44,683 nucleotides of DNA from Bifiguratus adelaidae (GCA_002261195.1 MVBO01000123.1:1-44683); one strand, 5' to 3'. Counted from the stretch's first letter, positions 33,616 through 44,429 are shown. The notes: a model not told the origin generated them from the sequence alone. Translations and numbers: made by a program.

Positions 33616-35152
33616 ATGTCGAAGACCATCATTATATGTCTCGCTGGAAGCACAGGAGACACCCTCCCATTCCTTGCAATAGGAGAAGCTCTTAAGAATA
33701 AGGGTTACAGAGTCATCATTGGGTCGCAAGCGGAACATGACGACCTGGTTTCGATATGTTCGAGCTCGGAGTCTCCGTTGTCGATGCTATAGCCCACTCA
33801 GAGGAAGGCAAGGCTCTCAAGACAGTCCCAAGACTGCAAATCTTCAAACAACTGAGAACTGTCTTCAAGCCGCTTATGATTGCTTGGTGAGTATTGGCTT
33901 GTACCTGAGACTGATTCAATTTTAGGCTCATGTTTCGGTTAGGCAATTAGCATTGAAAAATGCACTAGGGACCTACAAGCCCGATCTGGCTATCCTCGCT
34001 ACGTTTCCGGCATTCTTTGGCCCATACATATTGAAGAATGCCAATGTTCCCTATATTGTCGTCCACACGGTGCCGGCATGGCCGACCAGGGATTTTCTTC
34101 CACCCAACTTAGGAGTATGTAAACAAATTTGACATGTAGCACTTCTAACGACAGTTCATTGTGCATTGCAGAGTTTTACATCGCCATTGGGACTTCTGAA
34201 CCTGTGTGCATGGATGCTTGGGAATGTCGTCAACGACAGCTACATGCTGTCACCCCTTGATGATGAAGTTCGCATCGCAGAAGGTTTACCTCCGCACACT
34301 TCCGGGGAAAAGAAAGAAATGAAGGAATCACGTGCAAAGACGCTCACTTTGCATATTGTATCCCCTGCGTTGGTTCCGACACCTGCTGACTGGCCACCCT
34401 CGCAGCAAATGGCTGGGCAATGCATTTTGCAAAAAGATCGACGCATATGGGATGAAGAGACGCAAACCTTGTTGGCGCCTTCGACATTGGTAAACTACAG
34501 ACCTGACCCATTGCTTGAAGCATTTATTGCCAAAGCTACATCGTCCGAAACTCCTGTTCTCTACTTTGGATTTGGCTCTATGCTAGGCACACTTGTGGAC
34601 TCCAAACAATCACTAAAAGTCATCGATGCAGTCCTTGCCGGTACTGCAGCTCACGAGCGACCAGTGGCAATGATCGTGCACGTCACGGGATTGTCGTCGC
34701 AAGACACTGACGCGATCCAAACCCCCGATTCGCTCAAGGAGCGGGTACACTTTCATCGCGGGTTTGTCCCACATAGTTGGTTGTTTCCTCGATGTGATAT
34801 GATCATCCATCACGGTGGCATTGGTACAACGCAAGCAGCTATATTATACGGTCTCCGTAGAGACGAAAAAGCAGGCGATAATCAGTATTACGGTCCAGTA
34901 CAATGGATCGTAGCTGCAACTACGCTCTCGGATCAGCCATACTGGGGCGATTGCATAAGCAGGAGAAAGCTAGGTCCAGCTTCTATCTTGTCTGACAAGC
35001 TCACTTCAGCGCACGTTTTGGCCGCGGTGGGTCAAGCTCTATTCGGTGATATCAGGCAACGGCAATTGTGGAAGCAGAACGTTGGGGATCTGGGCCTACG
35101 AATGTGGAAAGGTAAAGATGGTAGCGATTTCGCTGCAGAGGAAATAGACTGA
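33616..35152 (+). CDS. UDP-glycosyltransferase, sterol/antibiotic-type (GT28/GT1-like), suspected frameshift
   Basis: The enzyme transfers a sugar from a nucleotide-sugar to a lipophilic acceptor. The ATG at 33616 gives MSKTIIICLAGSTGDTLPFL, the N-terminal Rossmann start (GS.GD..P.LA.G.AL...GY.V..G) of sterol 3-beta-glucosyltransferase-like enzymes. Introns: gtgagt near 33886 to ggttag near 33942, and gtatgt near 34116 to tgcag near 34171. The C-terminal half has PVLYFGFGSMLG (about 34555) and the UDP-sugar site DMIIHHGGIGTTQAAILYG (about 34800), then DQPYWGDCISRRKLGP. The frame ending ...EHDDLV at about 33750 and the one continuing MFELGVSVVDAIAHS from about 33758 differ by one base. No intron fits, so a shift or sequencing error is suspected. 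The stretch RDEKAGDNQYYG (about 34860) is an insertion not usual in the family. The gene is convergent with the AKR at 35.4 kb. Confidence 0.8.
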
Positions 35153-35391
35153 ATTCTCTCAGAAGCTTAGATACATGATGTTAGATAAAGAGTAATCGTA
35201 TGCATATATAAATAATAAACATCGCCGTTATCTATTACCGTGCTCCAAGACTTAACGAGCACGGAGCCACCAATTGCTCGCAAATGTCGTACAACTGTTG
35301 GCTAATGAATCCATCCTTATCCTGAGCCTGCTCATGTTGCGGGCCGTACTATTCTGAGGTTGCCAATAGGCAAACGTCATTTTTATTGCTG
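35153..35391. other. 3' region between convergent genes
   Basis: Shared 3' flank of the glycosyltransferase (plus) and aldo-keto reductase (minus). It holds AT-rich sequence with AATAAA-like words near 35211-35219, plausible for poly(A) addition. No gene. Confidence 0.3.
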
Positions 35392-36433
35392 TTAACCTTC
35401 CAAGTAAGCAGCAGACGCGGCGTTGTACCTGCCCCCTTTAACCTCAAAAGCATCTAATATTGACTTGATCTCGGCCAGGTCCTGTGCAGATAGACTCACT
35501 CTACCAGACCCTGCGTTTTCTTCGATACGGTTGATCTTGGTCGCGCCAGGGATGATAATAACACCTTCGTGAGACAAGACCCAAGCGAGCGACAACTGAG
35601 CCACAGTGCAGTGCTTCGCCTTCGCGATAGGTTCGAGTTTCTGTACGAGCTGAACGTTGTGACGAAGGTTCTCTTCTTGGAAGCGATCAAACTGACGTCG
35701 AATATCGCCTTCTGGAAATGCATCGACCGTTTGGATTTGACCTGTGAGAACACCTCTGCCGAGAGGGCTGTAGGCAACAACAGGGATGCCTAGTTCACGA
35801 CATGTGTCGTAGACCCCGTTGGATAGAATGTCCCGAGTGAACATTGAGAACTCAACCTCAATTGCCGCAATGGGGTGAACAGCGTTTGCTCTGCGAATGC
35901 TGTTTGCATTGACTTTGCTAAGGCCAATATGATCGATGAGTCCTTCTTGTACACATTTCGCGAGCTCGCCAATGCTCTCTTCTATCGGAACTTTGGGGTC
36001 GACTCTAGCGCACTCGAATAGATCCACCTTCTTCCCCGAGCCCTTCAGATGATCCAAATAGTGTTGATGCTTTTCCTGATATTTTCTGGTGAAGCGTCAG
36101 GTTTGTAGTCGGCGCCAAAGGCACCTTTAATAGAGATGAAAATCTCATCCTTTGTTTCGGGATATTCCTTGAAGAAGGCATCGATCAAATCAAGGTTTGC
36201 GGTTCTGTTAGATGGAACGCCGTAATGTGCACTGCCATTGGAAAATGTCGCTCCTTGATCGAAGGCATGCCGCATGACTTTAATGGATTCTTCCTGTGGG
36301 GAAGAATCAAGCCTTGCCGTTAATCCTATCAAGTGTCAACCACTGCCTTCATGAAGGTGCTCTGAAACTTACCCATAAGTCCAAAGCCAATGGATGATAC
36401 TTGCCTTTTCGAGTTGCCAATGTTAACTTGCAT
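35392..36433 (-). CDS. aldo-keto reductase, pyridoxal reductase (Plr1)-like, suspected frameshift
   Basis: NADPH-dependent reductase of a TIM-barrel fold. The ATG at 36433 is followed by QVSSIGFGLMG, with an intron at 36372-36326 (gtaagt..gatag) in phase. Next come AFDQGATFSNGSAHYGVPSN, with the catalytic-region Tyr, and EIFISIKGAFGADYKPD with the active-site Lys. The second half has KKVDLFECARVDPKVPIEES, LIDHIGLSKVNANSIRRA, IEVEFSMFTRDIL, VVAYSPLGRGVLTGQI and VIIIPGATKINRIEENAG, the family's NADPH-binding C-terminus. These motifs follow yeast and fungal pyridoxal reductases closely. Between IRKSIN and YLDHLKG (about 36045-36060) the frame changes by one base without an intron signal. The gene is divergent from the AKR at 36775, with a 341-bp shared promoter. 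Confidence 0.8.
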
Positions 36434-36774
36434 TTTTACTACTTGACATCCAGACGACTCAGAAGACTTGGTATATATACCGGTGCATGTAGGGTAAGTC
36501 TGCTCTGCTTTGCTATTAACTCCCTTATCTCCCCGCCGGGGGATATTATTGTTAAGCCCGTATCACCTGCCAATTGGAGGCTGTGCGTAATGTCCGCGTT
36601 GTCCGCGTCCCCATCACTCTGTGCCTTTTCTCCGTAAGAACCGTGCCCTTCCCGAGAAATGCGCGACAGTAATTATTAAAGAGAGATTTTCCTTTTGGGG
36701 TAATACCGTCCCGTGGGGAATTCACCTTTGATATAAAAGCACGGGTACACCGAAGTTTCCGCGCTCTTCATACC
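36434..36774. promoter_or_regulatory. bidirectional promoter between two aldo-keto reductase genes
   Basis: Divergent intergenic of 341 bp. It contains a perfect palindromic TATA, GGTATATATACC (36470-36481), about 40 bp upstream of the minus-strand ATG, and TATAAAAG at 36732 about 40 bp upstream of the plus-strand ATG. In between is a GC-rich imperfect palindrome, TATCT CCCCG C CGGGG GATA (36526-36545), containing CCG/CGG half-sites of the type bound by fungal zinc-cluster regulators, and a doubled GTCCGCGT word near 36591-36610. A shared regulator of the two reductases is plausible but inferred. Confidence 0.5.
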
Positions 36775-37987
36775 ATGGCGTCAAACAAGATGGAATATGT
36801 TCGACTCGGAAACTCTGGCTTGAAGGTTTCCAAGATTTGCGTAGGATGTATGTCCTACGGATCGAAAAAGTGGCAAGACTGGGTCTTGGAAGAGAAGGAG
36901 GCCATTGACATGATCAAGAAGTGCTATGATGCCGGACTCAACTTTTTCGACACCGCCAATAAATTGCAAAATTATAAGTCATAACTAAAGTAGGTGGGAC
37001 TCTAACGGGCATTGACAGATGTCTACTCCAACGGTGTAAGTGAAGTTATCCTCGGCAAGGCGATCAAACAGCACAACATTCCTCGAGAAAACATTGTTGT
37101 GGCTACGAAGGCTTTTGGTAAGTTAGCAAGGCTATCGAAAGTTACGGAGCACATCTGATTTCATGAACGCAGGTTTCACTCATAGTCTGACCCTGGCTTC
37201 AGGGGCATGAACCAGCCTGAGCCCTTGGAGACGAAACACTACTTTGTGAACCAAAAGGGGTTGAGCCGAAAGAATCTCTTCGAGGCAGTTGACGCTAGCC
37301 TTGAGCGTTTGGGATTGGACTACATTGACCTCTACCAAATTCACCGTTTCGATCCTGAGACGCCGGTTGAAGAGACAATGGAAGCCCTCCATGATATTGT
37401 GAAGTCCGGCAAGGTGCGATACATTGGGGCGAGTTCAATGTGGGCATGGCAATTCGCAAAGATGAACTTTGTCGCAGAGAAGAATGGATGGACCAAATTC
37501 ATCTCTATGCAAAACCACTACAGTTTGATGTATCGTGAAGAAGAGCGTGAAATGAACGCATACTGTCTCGATACTGGCATCGGCTTGATCCCCTGGGGTC
37601 CCCTTGCGGGTGGCAAGCTCATGGGTAAGAACCGTGAGACAGCTAGAGCCAAGACTCAAGCTCAGGTCTACCCCAATTTCACCGAGGCGGACGAAGCTAT
37701 CATTGATCGGGCCGCCGAACTTGGCAAAAAGAAGGGCGTACCAGCTTCTCAGGTATAAACAAAGGGGGAGATATGTTGATGAAGGAAAAAGAATGACTGA
37801 TGAGCCATTGTAGATTGCTCTTGCCTGGATTTTAAGCAAGCCTGCTGTTTCGGCCCCAAATGTCGGTATCGGAAAGGAACAGTATCTAGAAAACGCGATT
37901 GCTTCCCTATCCGTGGAATTGAGCGAAGAGGATATCAAATACCTTGAGGAGCCCTATGTACCCAAGAACATTCTTGGCCATCAGTAG
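36775..37987 (+). pseudogene. aldo-keto reductase (YakC/AAD-like), splice donor lost and frame change
   Basis: NADPH-dependent reductase of the fungal aryl-alcohol/versiconal-type group. The ATG at 36775 gives MASNKMEYVRLGNSGLKVSK, then CYDAGLNFFDTA with the catalytic Asp. Next come DVYSNGVSEVILGKAIKQHN and IVVATKAF with the active-site Lys; GLDYIDLYQIHRFD with the catalytic His; VRYIGASSMWAWQFAKMN; SMQNHYSLMYREEEREM; IPWGPLAGGKL. The last exon after gtataa..ttgtag begins IALAWILSKPAVSAPNVGIG and ends at 37987. At the first intron the donor expected after TTCGACACCGCC reads AATAAAT, where the third AKR copy has GGTAAGT, so the GT is gone, and reading on meets a TAA. A second one-base frame change lies near 37195-37207 just before MNQPEPLE. 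The gene is probably non-functional, though both could be local sequence problems. Confidence 0.75.
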
Positions 37988-38124
37988 ACGTAGACTGCTG
38001 TAACGCATCTTTGAGATTGATGTCATATAGTTTTCCTTATGCACACCTTGACATCGTTGCCTAACTTTGGTATGATACCTTCGCGCTCTTCTCGGCGGCT
38101 GGATTATTCTTGTTCATCCAAGGT

Positions 38125-38530
38125 ATGCCTTCCAGTAAAGATATACAATATGCTCGACTGGGCAAGTCTGGGCTAAAGGTAGTATTGAGGAGATATGTAA
38201 GGTGCTGGCCATACTCACAACGTTTTGGACCGTGCTCGTCAGGTGTCCAGGATAGCCGTTGGCTGTGCTGGGTTCGGGTCAAAGAAAAACCTCGATTGGA
38301 TGATCGAGGAAGAGGACACATTATCCATGACCAAGAAATGCTATGATGCTGGTCTGAACTTCTTCGATACAGCCGGTAAGTGCTCATCGATAACACACGA
38401 TAATCTCCCGGCCTTACCCACGTTCTCAAGATTCTTATACCAACGGCGTAAGCGGGCAGATTCTCGGAAAGGCTATCAAACAGTACAACCTTCCGCGCGA
38501 GAACCTTGTTATTGCCACAAAGTGCTTCGG
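38125..38530 (+). pseudogene. truncated third aldo-keto reductase copy
   Basis: This is the 5' part of a tandem paralogue of the gene at 36775. MPSSKDIQYARLGKSGLK is followed by an intron (gtagta..cgtcag, about 38179-38243), then VSRIAVGCAGFGSKKNLDW and KKCYDAGLNFFDTAG. A clean gtaagt..tcaag intron (about 38374-38431) precedes SYTNGVSGQILGKAIKQYNL and IATKCFG, ending at a gtaagt donor at about 38531. Nothing resembling the remaining exons follows, so about two thirds of the enzyme is missing. It shows the intact donor lost in its neighbour. Confidence 0.75.
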
Positions 38531-38895
38531 CGTAAGTCATATAGACTCAGCTCCTCACGCGTTGTTCAGGCGCAAATTGAACAAGAGGAGCCCACCACTT
38601 TGTGCTTTTGAAGTCAGTGCAGGAAGATTCAAGATGAATGAAAATAAATGTGATTGAACTTCATGGTTGGTGTTTGGGATTTACGTGATAATTATTGTTG
38701 TGCAAGTAGGTCTATTCAATAATGTAGGTAAGATAGCTATCCTGACATCCAATCCATCGTTGTGACGGAGGCGAGATCTTAGATGTAGTAATTGAAAACC
38801 ATCTGTATGCCCTATTTGACAAAGACGCTTCTGTTATGACACCCAACCAACCTAGATATACTGAAATGGTTCCCTAGGTCAAACAGGATGACAAT

Positions 38896-38973
38896 GTACC
38901 AAGTATCGCACATAGCATCTTTAATGTCACGTCAAACAAATAACTCGTACCAAGTAGGCACATAACATCTTTA
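38896..38973. repeat. imperfect direct repeat, two units
   Basis: GTACCAAGTATCGCACATAG (38896 on) and GTACCAAGTAGGCACATAAC (38947 on) are followed in both by ATCTTTA. The units are 51 bp apart with few mismatches, and lie just past the 3' end of the monooxygenase gene. This is a local duplication of unknown role. Confidence 0.6.
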
Positions 38974-39004
38974 TTACCAACGCAGAACAATATAATGGCC
39001 ATCT

Positions 39005-41025
39005 TCACACGTCAACATCTACCAAGGCGCTGAAATAGTTGCTCATATTAGATACCACATCCGCCATGGTAGACAGTCTTGGTCGTATGGGTTGCATTTT
39101 CTGCACAGTGTCCTCGGAATCGTTTAGCAAAACGCTGGCAATTCTTTCGGCTCCTAACCTGCCACCAATGATATTTTGTGCCACTGGACCCAAGGTCAAT
39201 GCGGAGTATCCACTCATGAGAAACAGATCTAGTGAGCTATTCCATTGAAGATCTAGGATTACAGTCAGTTCTTACCGCCCATTTTACATTCTGATATGAA
39301 TAACTTTGAAATAAATACCATTCGTCAACACTGGAAGACCAGAGATTGTCTTGATAGGGTGCTTTCTTAAAATTGGCTCCAGAATCTTCTCTTTTTCAAT
39401 ATCCAAAATGCTAGACAAGTGTGCCCTTAAATATATGGCAGCTCAAGTGTGCAGCTTCAAAGACCCCTTTCACCTACCTGCCGGTACATAGCCAAATTTG
39501 ATCTACTTCCAATACTTCGCCATTGTCCAGCTCAACGTTCCAAAGACGACCATAATTGCTCCATCGTGCTTTTTCTACCTTTGTTTTTAAAAAGGTGCGC
39601 AATTTTTCACACTCCTCGAGCCGATCTAGCATAGCCTTTGCTTCCGGTGTTATGCTACCACCACCTCGTACGGTACGTAGCATCTGTTGACGTACTAAAG
39701 TGCACTGAACTGTTACTATTGGGTACATATTGTCTCACACGTCTGAGAAGTACCTACCATTGTAATTGGTCTCGGTCCAAAATTTTGCAAAGAGCAAGGT
39801 ATTGAATCTACCCATCCACTCGAGAGGAACGTCAAATTGCCTGAGTTTGAGATACGATCTTGATACAAGTGTGACCTAGGGTGCTCATTCAGTGTCATAT
39901 CCTTGGCTTCTAAGACCTCCCGGAATGCAAGCTTACCTGGTCAAATCCCATCTTTACCCCAACATTGACTGCTTGGGCAGATGTTAAACCACCTCCTACC
40001 ACGAGTAGCCTTGTTTTCTTTGATTTTGTCATAATGGCATGAGATAGCTCCTTGGGTAAAATCTTGGTATTTGGAGGGTCCGCTTCAAGTCCATTTGCCA
40101 CGGAACCGGTCACAACAAAGTCGAGAGAATGCGAGATCCGATCTTCAGGATATGACTTTAACGGGATTTCTTGAACCCAGTCTGGAATATTTGGTATGTT
40201 GCTGCTTCCTGTTGCCATCACCACTCTCTTTGCATAAATTCGGCTTCCACAATCGTATGTGATACAAAAACCCTTTGACGATGTTGATGGGATAATACAA
40301 TCATTGATACTCTTGACATCAGCATTGTGAACAACGTCATGCAATGCATACCTATCAATCAGTGACAGGCAAAAGTCTTCAAAGAGATGTGCACTAGGCG
40401 TGAAAAGCTGTTCTCGATCATTCTCATTAAAGTTAGCTGGCCTTGCCCCAGAGAATCTGTTTTTGGATCTTTGAATAGCAGGTTCAGACGGCTGCAACTA
40501 ATCTTTGGATAATGCAAGTGCTACCATACCTGTTTTCTTTACACTTTTTGCAGTCTTTATCCAGCACATTGGTGATGTCGTGAAGCTCAGAAGCTCGTCC
40601 ATGCTCTGTTGCGAATGAGCGAAGAGCATCTGGATGGAATCTGAAGTTGGTAGAGGGATACATCATTAGAGCACAGTTTTTTCCACTCAATATAAAGGAG
40701 ATACTCACGGATCCGGATGAAAATAAAGCGGTGACCTCAAGTAATCGATCTTAAAGGCCTTGAATTGCTGGTGCCACTTGTTCAGCCACTCCCCATACTT
40801 GTCTAAAACTATAACCTTTTCTGAAAGTCGCTCTTGGTTGAAGATTTGGTGCTCGTATAGCCCACATTTATCGCATGACTTTTTGGAAAGGTGGACTCGT
40901 CGTTGGTGCTCATGATCATTAAACAAGGACGCTGGTTGCGTCTCGAGTAGTCTTGTAACCAGAGCTAAAGCATGTGGACCTGCCCCTATGACAGCCAGCT
41001 CAAATACTTGGTTGGTCTTTTCCAT
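39005..41025 (-). CDS. FAD-dependent monooxygenase, ornithine/lysine N-hydroxylase (SidA)-like
   Basis: Flavoprotein expected to oxygenate a small amine or other substrate with FAD and NADPH. The ATG at 41025 precedes FELAVIGAGPHALALVTRLL, the FAD dinucleotide-binding GxGxxxL. FKIDYLRSPLYFHPDP is typical of this group. An intron (gtgagt..ttcag, about 40708-40650) precedes FHPDALRSFATEHG. Next come FTPSAHLFEDFCLSLIDRYA, YAKRVVMATGSSNIP (ATG motif) and TRLLVVGGGLTSAQAVNVG, the second Rossmann site for NADPH. Later exons give VTLVSRSYLKLRQFDVPLEW, then LRTVRGGGSITPEAKAML, NVELDNGEVLEVDQIWLCTG and, at the C-terminus, LFLMSGYSALTLGPVAQNII, where FAD-binding families end. At least five short introns. 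The junction near 40510-40540 could not be matched in phase. Specific substrate unknown. Confidence 0.75.
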
Positions 41026-42062
41026 TTGAAGAAGTGGAAGGATATGGTTAACGTGGTGAGGGTCTTTGGAAAAGGAGGTTCAAGACTGACCTTTAAAATG
41101 AGGATGCAATGCAGGGAGATGAGAGTACCTCACACGTTACATGACTGGCTTTTTCCCAAAAACTCCATTTTGAATCGCGCTATTACTATACCATCAATAT
41201 CTTAATAAAGCTGGTGTTAGTGGCTATCAGAGGGTGCCATGAAATCGAACGTTTGCTGCGTTTGTCAGTTTAGACATGTAATGACATGCGAGCTGGGCTT
41301 TGGTGTCCGGATTTCCTTTTATGGCCATCGGCGAAGCTTAGTATGTCTTCGGCGAACTTTACGAGTATGCTTCTCGGCGAGCAAGCCTTTATATAGCTCC
41401 GCAAGCATAGCTTCGGACTACACGCCTCTCGGGTAATCCTATGAAACCAAGAACGGTCTCATTCTCGGGTCTCGACCACACTCATTCGCTACTCAATACT
41501 CATTGCCGTGGTTCCCGACATGCACCATCACCACCGCGAGATCAAGCAAAGTCAAAATACCAAGCAGTTCTCTTGCCGCCACAAGTTCTTGGAACTCTGC
41601 AATGGGTTTTAGCGTACTTACTAGTGTTACTCCGACATTAGATCTAGAATACAGCTTAGAAACATATAGGAATAGAATCCCGTCTTTAAAGGTACTACTT
41701 TGCGTTATAGTGATTAGTCTTGTCAGCACTGAGGTATGGTGTGGGGTTGACAGCACCTCGAACAAGGTTGTAACTGCTTATGCTTTGACATGACCCAGGT
41801 CGACTTCGCAATGACTGTCATGAGGTGACCACACACTGTGTAGGCAACATAGCTATAAAGGTGAGCATGATTGCAGGAATGAGCACAATGAATGAAAAGC
41901 GATTGCGGAGCAAATAAAGAAGTCTAAGTCCAGAAAGGCTTCAGGGTAAACTAAGAAGACTTTAGCGGGAAAACCAAAAAGGGAATTTGGTACCTTTGAT
42001 TACCAATTAGAGCCTGTCGAATATCTAAACTTTCTTCCTACTTGTCAGAACCAACCTCGGCT
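41026..42062. other. intergenic, no supported gene
   Basis: Upstream region of the monooxygenase. Short frames (for example 41493-41765 minus and 41503-41793 plus) overlap each other and show no domains. No repeats of note. Confidence 0.35.
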
Positions 42063-42398
42063 ATGGCTGACGCTTCGGAGCCGCCGATATTGCCCACGTT
42101 TCTTGTGTTTCTATCGCATGCTAGAGTTCTGCTTTGCCTCGAGCATGGCGCGTGTTACCATAGGGGGAATATTGCCCGGCACCTTCGCGATTCCCACTCG
42201 ATACAACGAAAGCAAAACAAACGGCTTGTATCCCAACTCAGCAATCTAGAGGTAAAGAGTTGGACTTGCTGTGCAAGACAGAAATTTCTCAGCCAAAAAG
42301 TTGTTGAGGACCGGTTTTGGGAAAAATTGGAGGAAGCAAAGAAGCATTATCAGAATCTTAGAGGCCCCAGAACTCCCTTTTGGTTGAGCTACAGGTAG
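42063..42398 (+). CDS. small zinc-finger-like protein (DUF3505/OrsD-type N-terminus)
   Basis: The ATG at 42063 was chosen over a TTG upstream. The product, 111 aa, reads LPTFLVFLSHARVLLCLEHG then NIARHLRDSHSI, a C..(x)..H...H pattern like the degenerate C2H2 finger that opens many short fungal proteins annotated as orsellinic-acid cluster protein D-like (DUF3505). A Leu-rich helix and SWTCCARQKFLSQK follow. These proteins are common near fungal mobile DNA; the role is unknown. It ends at the TAG at 42398, shorter than full-length relatives, so it may be the first exon or a truncated copy. Confidence 0.5.
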   Translation: MADASEPPILPTFLVFLSHARVLLCLEHGACYHRGNIARHLRDSHSIQRKQNKRLVSQLSNLEVKSWTCCARQKFLSQKVVEDRFWEKLEEAKKHYQNLRGPRTPFWLSYR

Positions 42399-42678
42399 AG
42401 AAATTGATATGCAAGAGTGAAGACGTAAGCAGAAATATTACTAAGTGGCAAAATTGGAAAGTCATAGGCCCATTGTCGGCATAGAGTCAACTCGTCTTTT
42501 TCAGCACTCGGCTGAACCTACTCTATCTTGATTTCCTCTTTGGGTGTTCTGTTCCAAAAATGGAAATCATCAACCGTACCTTGGAGCCCGCCCGAGAGGC
42601 CCGACTTTAACATGCGTCTAATGTGCGCATAAAGTTATCTTTATACTTGAATAAGTCAACTTATGCCTACACTTAGTT

Positions 42679-42783
42679 ATGGCCGAGACACCCACACTAC
42701 CTACCTTTCTCGTTGATTTGGCAAATGTTAAAGTTATTCTAGAACTATTAAACTTGAAACGGGGGCGTAAAAAAGTGATTTAA
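42679..42783 (+). pseudogene. fragment of a second copy of the zinc-finger-like gene
   Basis: The ATG at 42679 gives MAETPTLPTFLVDLANVKVI, parallel to MADASEPPILPTFLVFLSHA at 42063. After about 25 codons the similarity ends, the cysteine/histidine part is missing, and a TAA follows at 42781. It is a partial tandem duplicate. Confidence 0.5.
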
Positions 42784-43233
42784 GCCGTATAAATTTTGTT
42801 GAGGGTGGGTAACTTTCCCAAAGTCGGGGAAAAAAGTAAAATTAGATCTCCTAGAATTCAACATGAAGGCATGCTGCCACTAAATCTATCACAAATCATT
42901 ACTTCCTCCAATTATTGTTATGATAGTTATAATGTGTAATAGCAGCTGAACAAGCTGTGTGAAAACCCAGTATCTTGCTGAGAGTGGTACTCTGTGCGAC
43001 CAACCAAGGCTTGCCCTACTTTGACTGGAAAGTTAGCATTTGGATTCGGAATAGAGGGCGGCAGTCGACAAGAATGTTTCTAACTTGGTCCGGCGCGTAT
43101 GACAATATTCTGGGCAGCATCTTTCGGTTGTTCCATTAATTTGAGTAAACAACTATGTAATGAGCTTTGATAGCTTGGTTCACTCTCCATGAAAAGCAAT
43201 ATAGTCTAACCCTCAAAGAATAACTACTTATTT
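42784..43233. other. no supported gene; 3' flank of Tc1-like copy 2
   Basis: AT-rich spacer with no coding signal. The terminal inverted repeat of the neighbouring Tc1-like element should lie here but could not be paired with the other side. Confidence 0.35.
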
Positions 43234-44220
43234 TTACAGATCTCTTTCCTCATTTTTACACCTAGGAAAGAAAGACGTCGCATGTCTAATCCAGGCTTCG
43301 CAGTCTGATCTAGTCACTTTATTCACAGACTCGCAGATACGATCACTCAATCGATCCTCTGCTCTCAGTGCATTTCGTCTTATGCCAGCTTTTACCTTTG
43401 CCCAAAATTCCTCAACCGGATTCAGGAATGGAGAGTAGGGTGGTAAATACAAGCACTTGTAACCTCTGCTCTCAATCAAAGCTCGCACTGTAGCTGGAGT
43501 ATGTATTGGGGCATTGTCCATCACAAGGTAATGCCCTTTCATATTGTTTCTATCCAATACATCCATGACGTTGGACAAGTATGCTAGATAGTGTTCCGTT
43601 CGCGTTCCTATTCGACCATTTACCACAGCCACAGCCCTTCCATTTCCTTTCCTCTTCTTAGACATGGCAGCAGCCTGCGGCTTCTTCAATGATATATCAA
43701 TGACTCCAGCATCGGATATGGCACCCAGGATACTGACTGTAACACCTCTTCCTGTTGGTATTGTGCCCTTGGCTGGTGTACCTTTCAGAGAGCGGCCAAA
43801 GTTTCTTTGGGTATGCAAGTTAAAGCCTGCTTCATCAATGAAAACGCAATTCTTTGTAAATTCCAAGTCTTGTATCATTTCCCATTCTTCCACCCTCTCC
43901 TTTCGCAGCTTTATAACCCGATCTGTATTCCTTGCTGCAGGTAACTTTTCCAGCTTTTTCAACGTAACCATGCACTTCTGGACCAAGTGTCTATGTAACG
44001 CTGAAACCGAAATAGACAATCCTTGAAATGTCTCGCAGAGCTTCTGTCTGATGTCTGCGAGTACAGACGTTGGGTACTTATCAATGTACTATAACTTATG
44101 TGAGACATGCGGCATCCTTCCTGCATATGCAATCGTTTTAAGACGAATGGACTATCATGTTGTCTTTTTGTAATCCTTTTCGGATCGTCTGGGCCAACGC
44201 GCGCCATATTAGAGTAGAAG
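43234..44220 (-). mobile_element. Tc1/mariner-type (DD34E) transposon, copy 2
   Basis: Same family as the element at 12-13.4 kb. The DDE half is an open frame of 262 codons (44019-43234) with VFIDEAGFNLHT, YLVMDNAPIHTP, SPFLNPVEEFWAKVKAG and the end FPRCKNEERDL. All three catalytic acids are present and the Gln that is a stop in copy 1 is intact. Upstream, reading continues as DKYPTSVLADIRQKLCETFQ, but a TAG lies just before it and the HTH portion (about 44190-44100) is strongly diverged, with only fragments such as DDPKR recognisable. So the DDE domain is preserved but the element is defective at its 5' end. Confidence 0.8.
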
Positions 44221-44429
44221 TTGCTAGTTGATTCAGAGATGTAATATTGCATCACTATAGTTTTTTTCTTTCGTTCAAGGTTTTAGCGAAAATTAGATAG
44301 GACACCTGGCAACTTTTCATAGAGAGCGTACGAATGAGATGAGCTACATAAGAATCTGTCTTTCCCCACATCTCATATCTCAATTTATCGATTGTAATCC
44401 CGAAAACGCTTTCGCCTACTTTATCTAAA

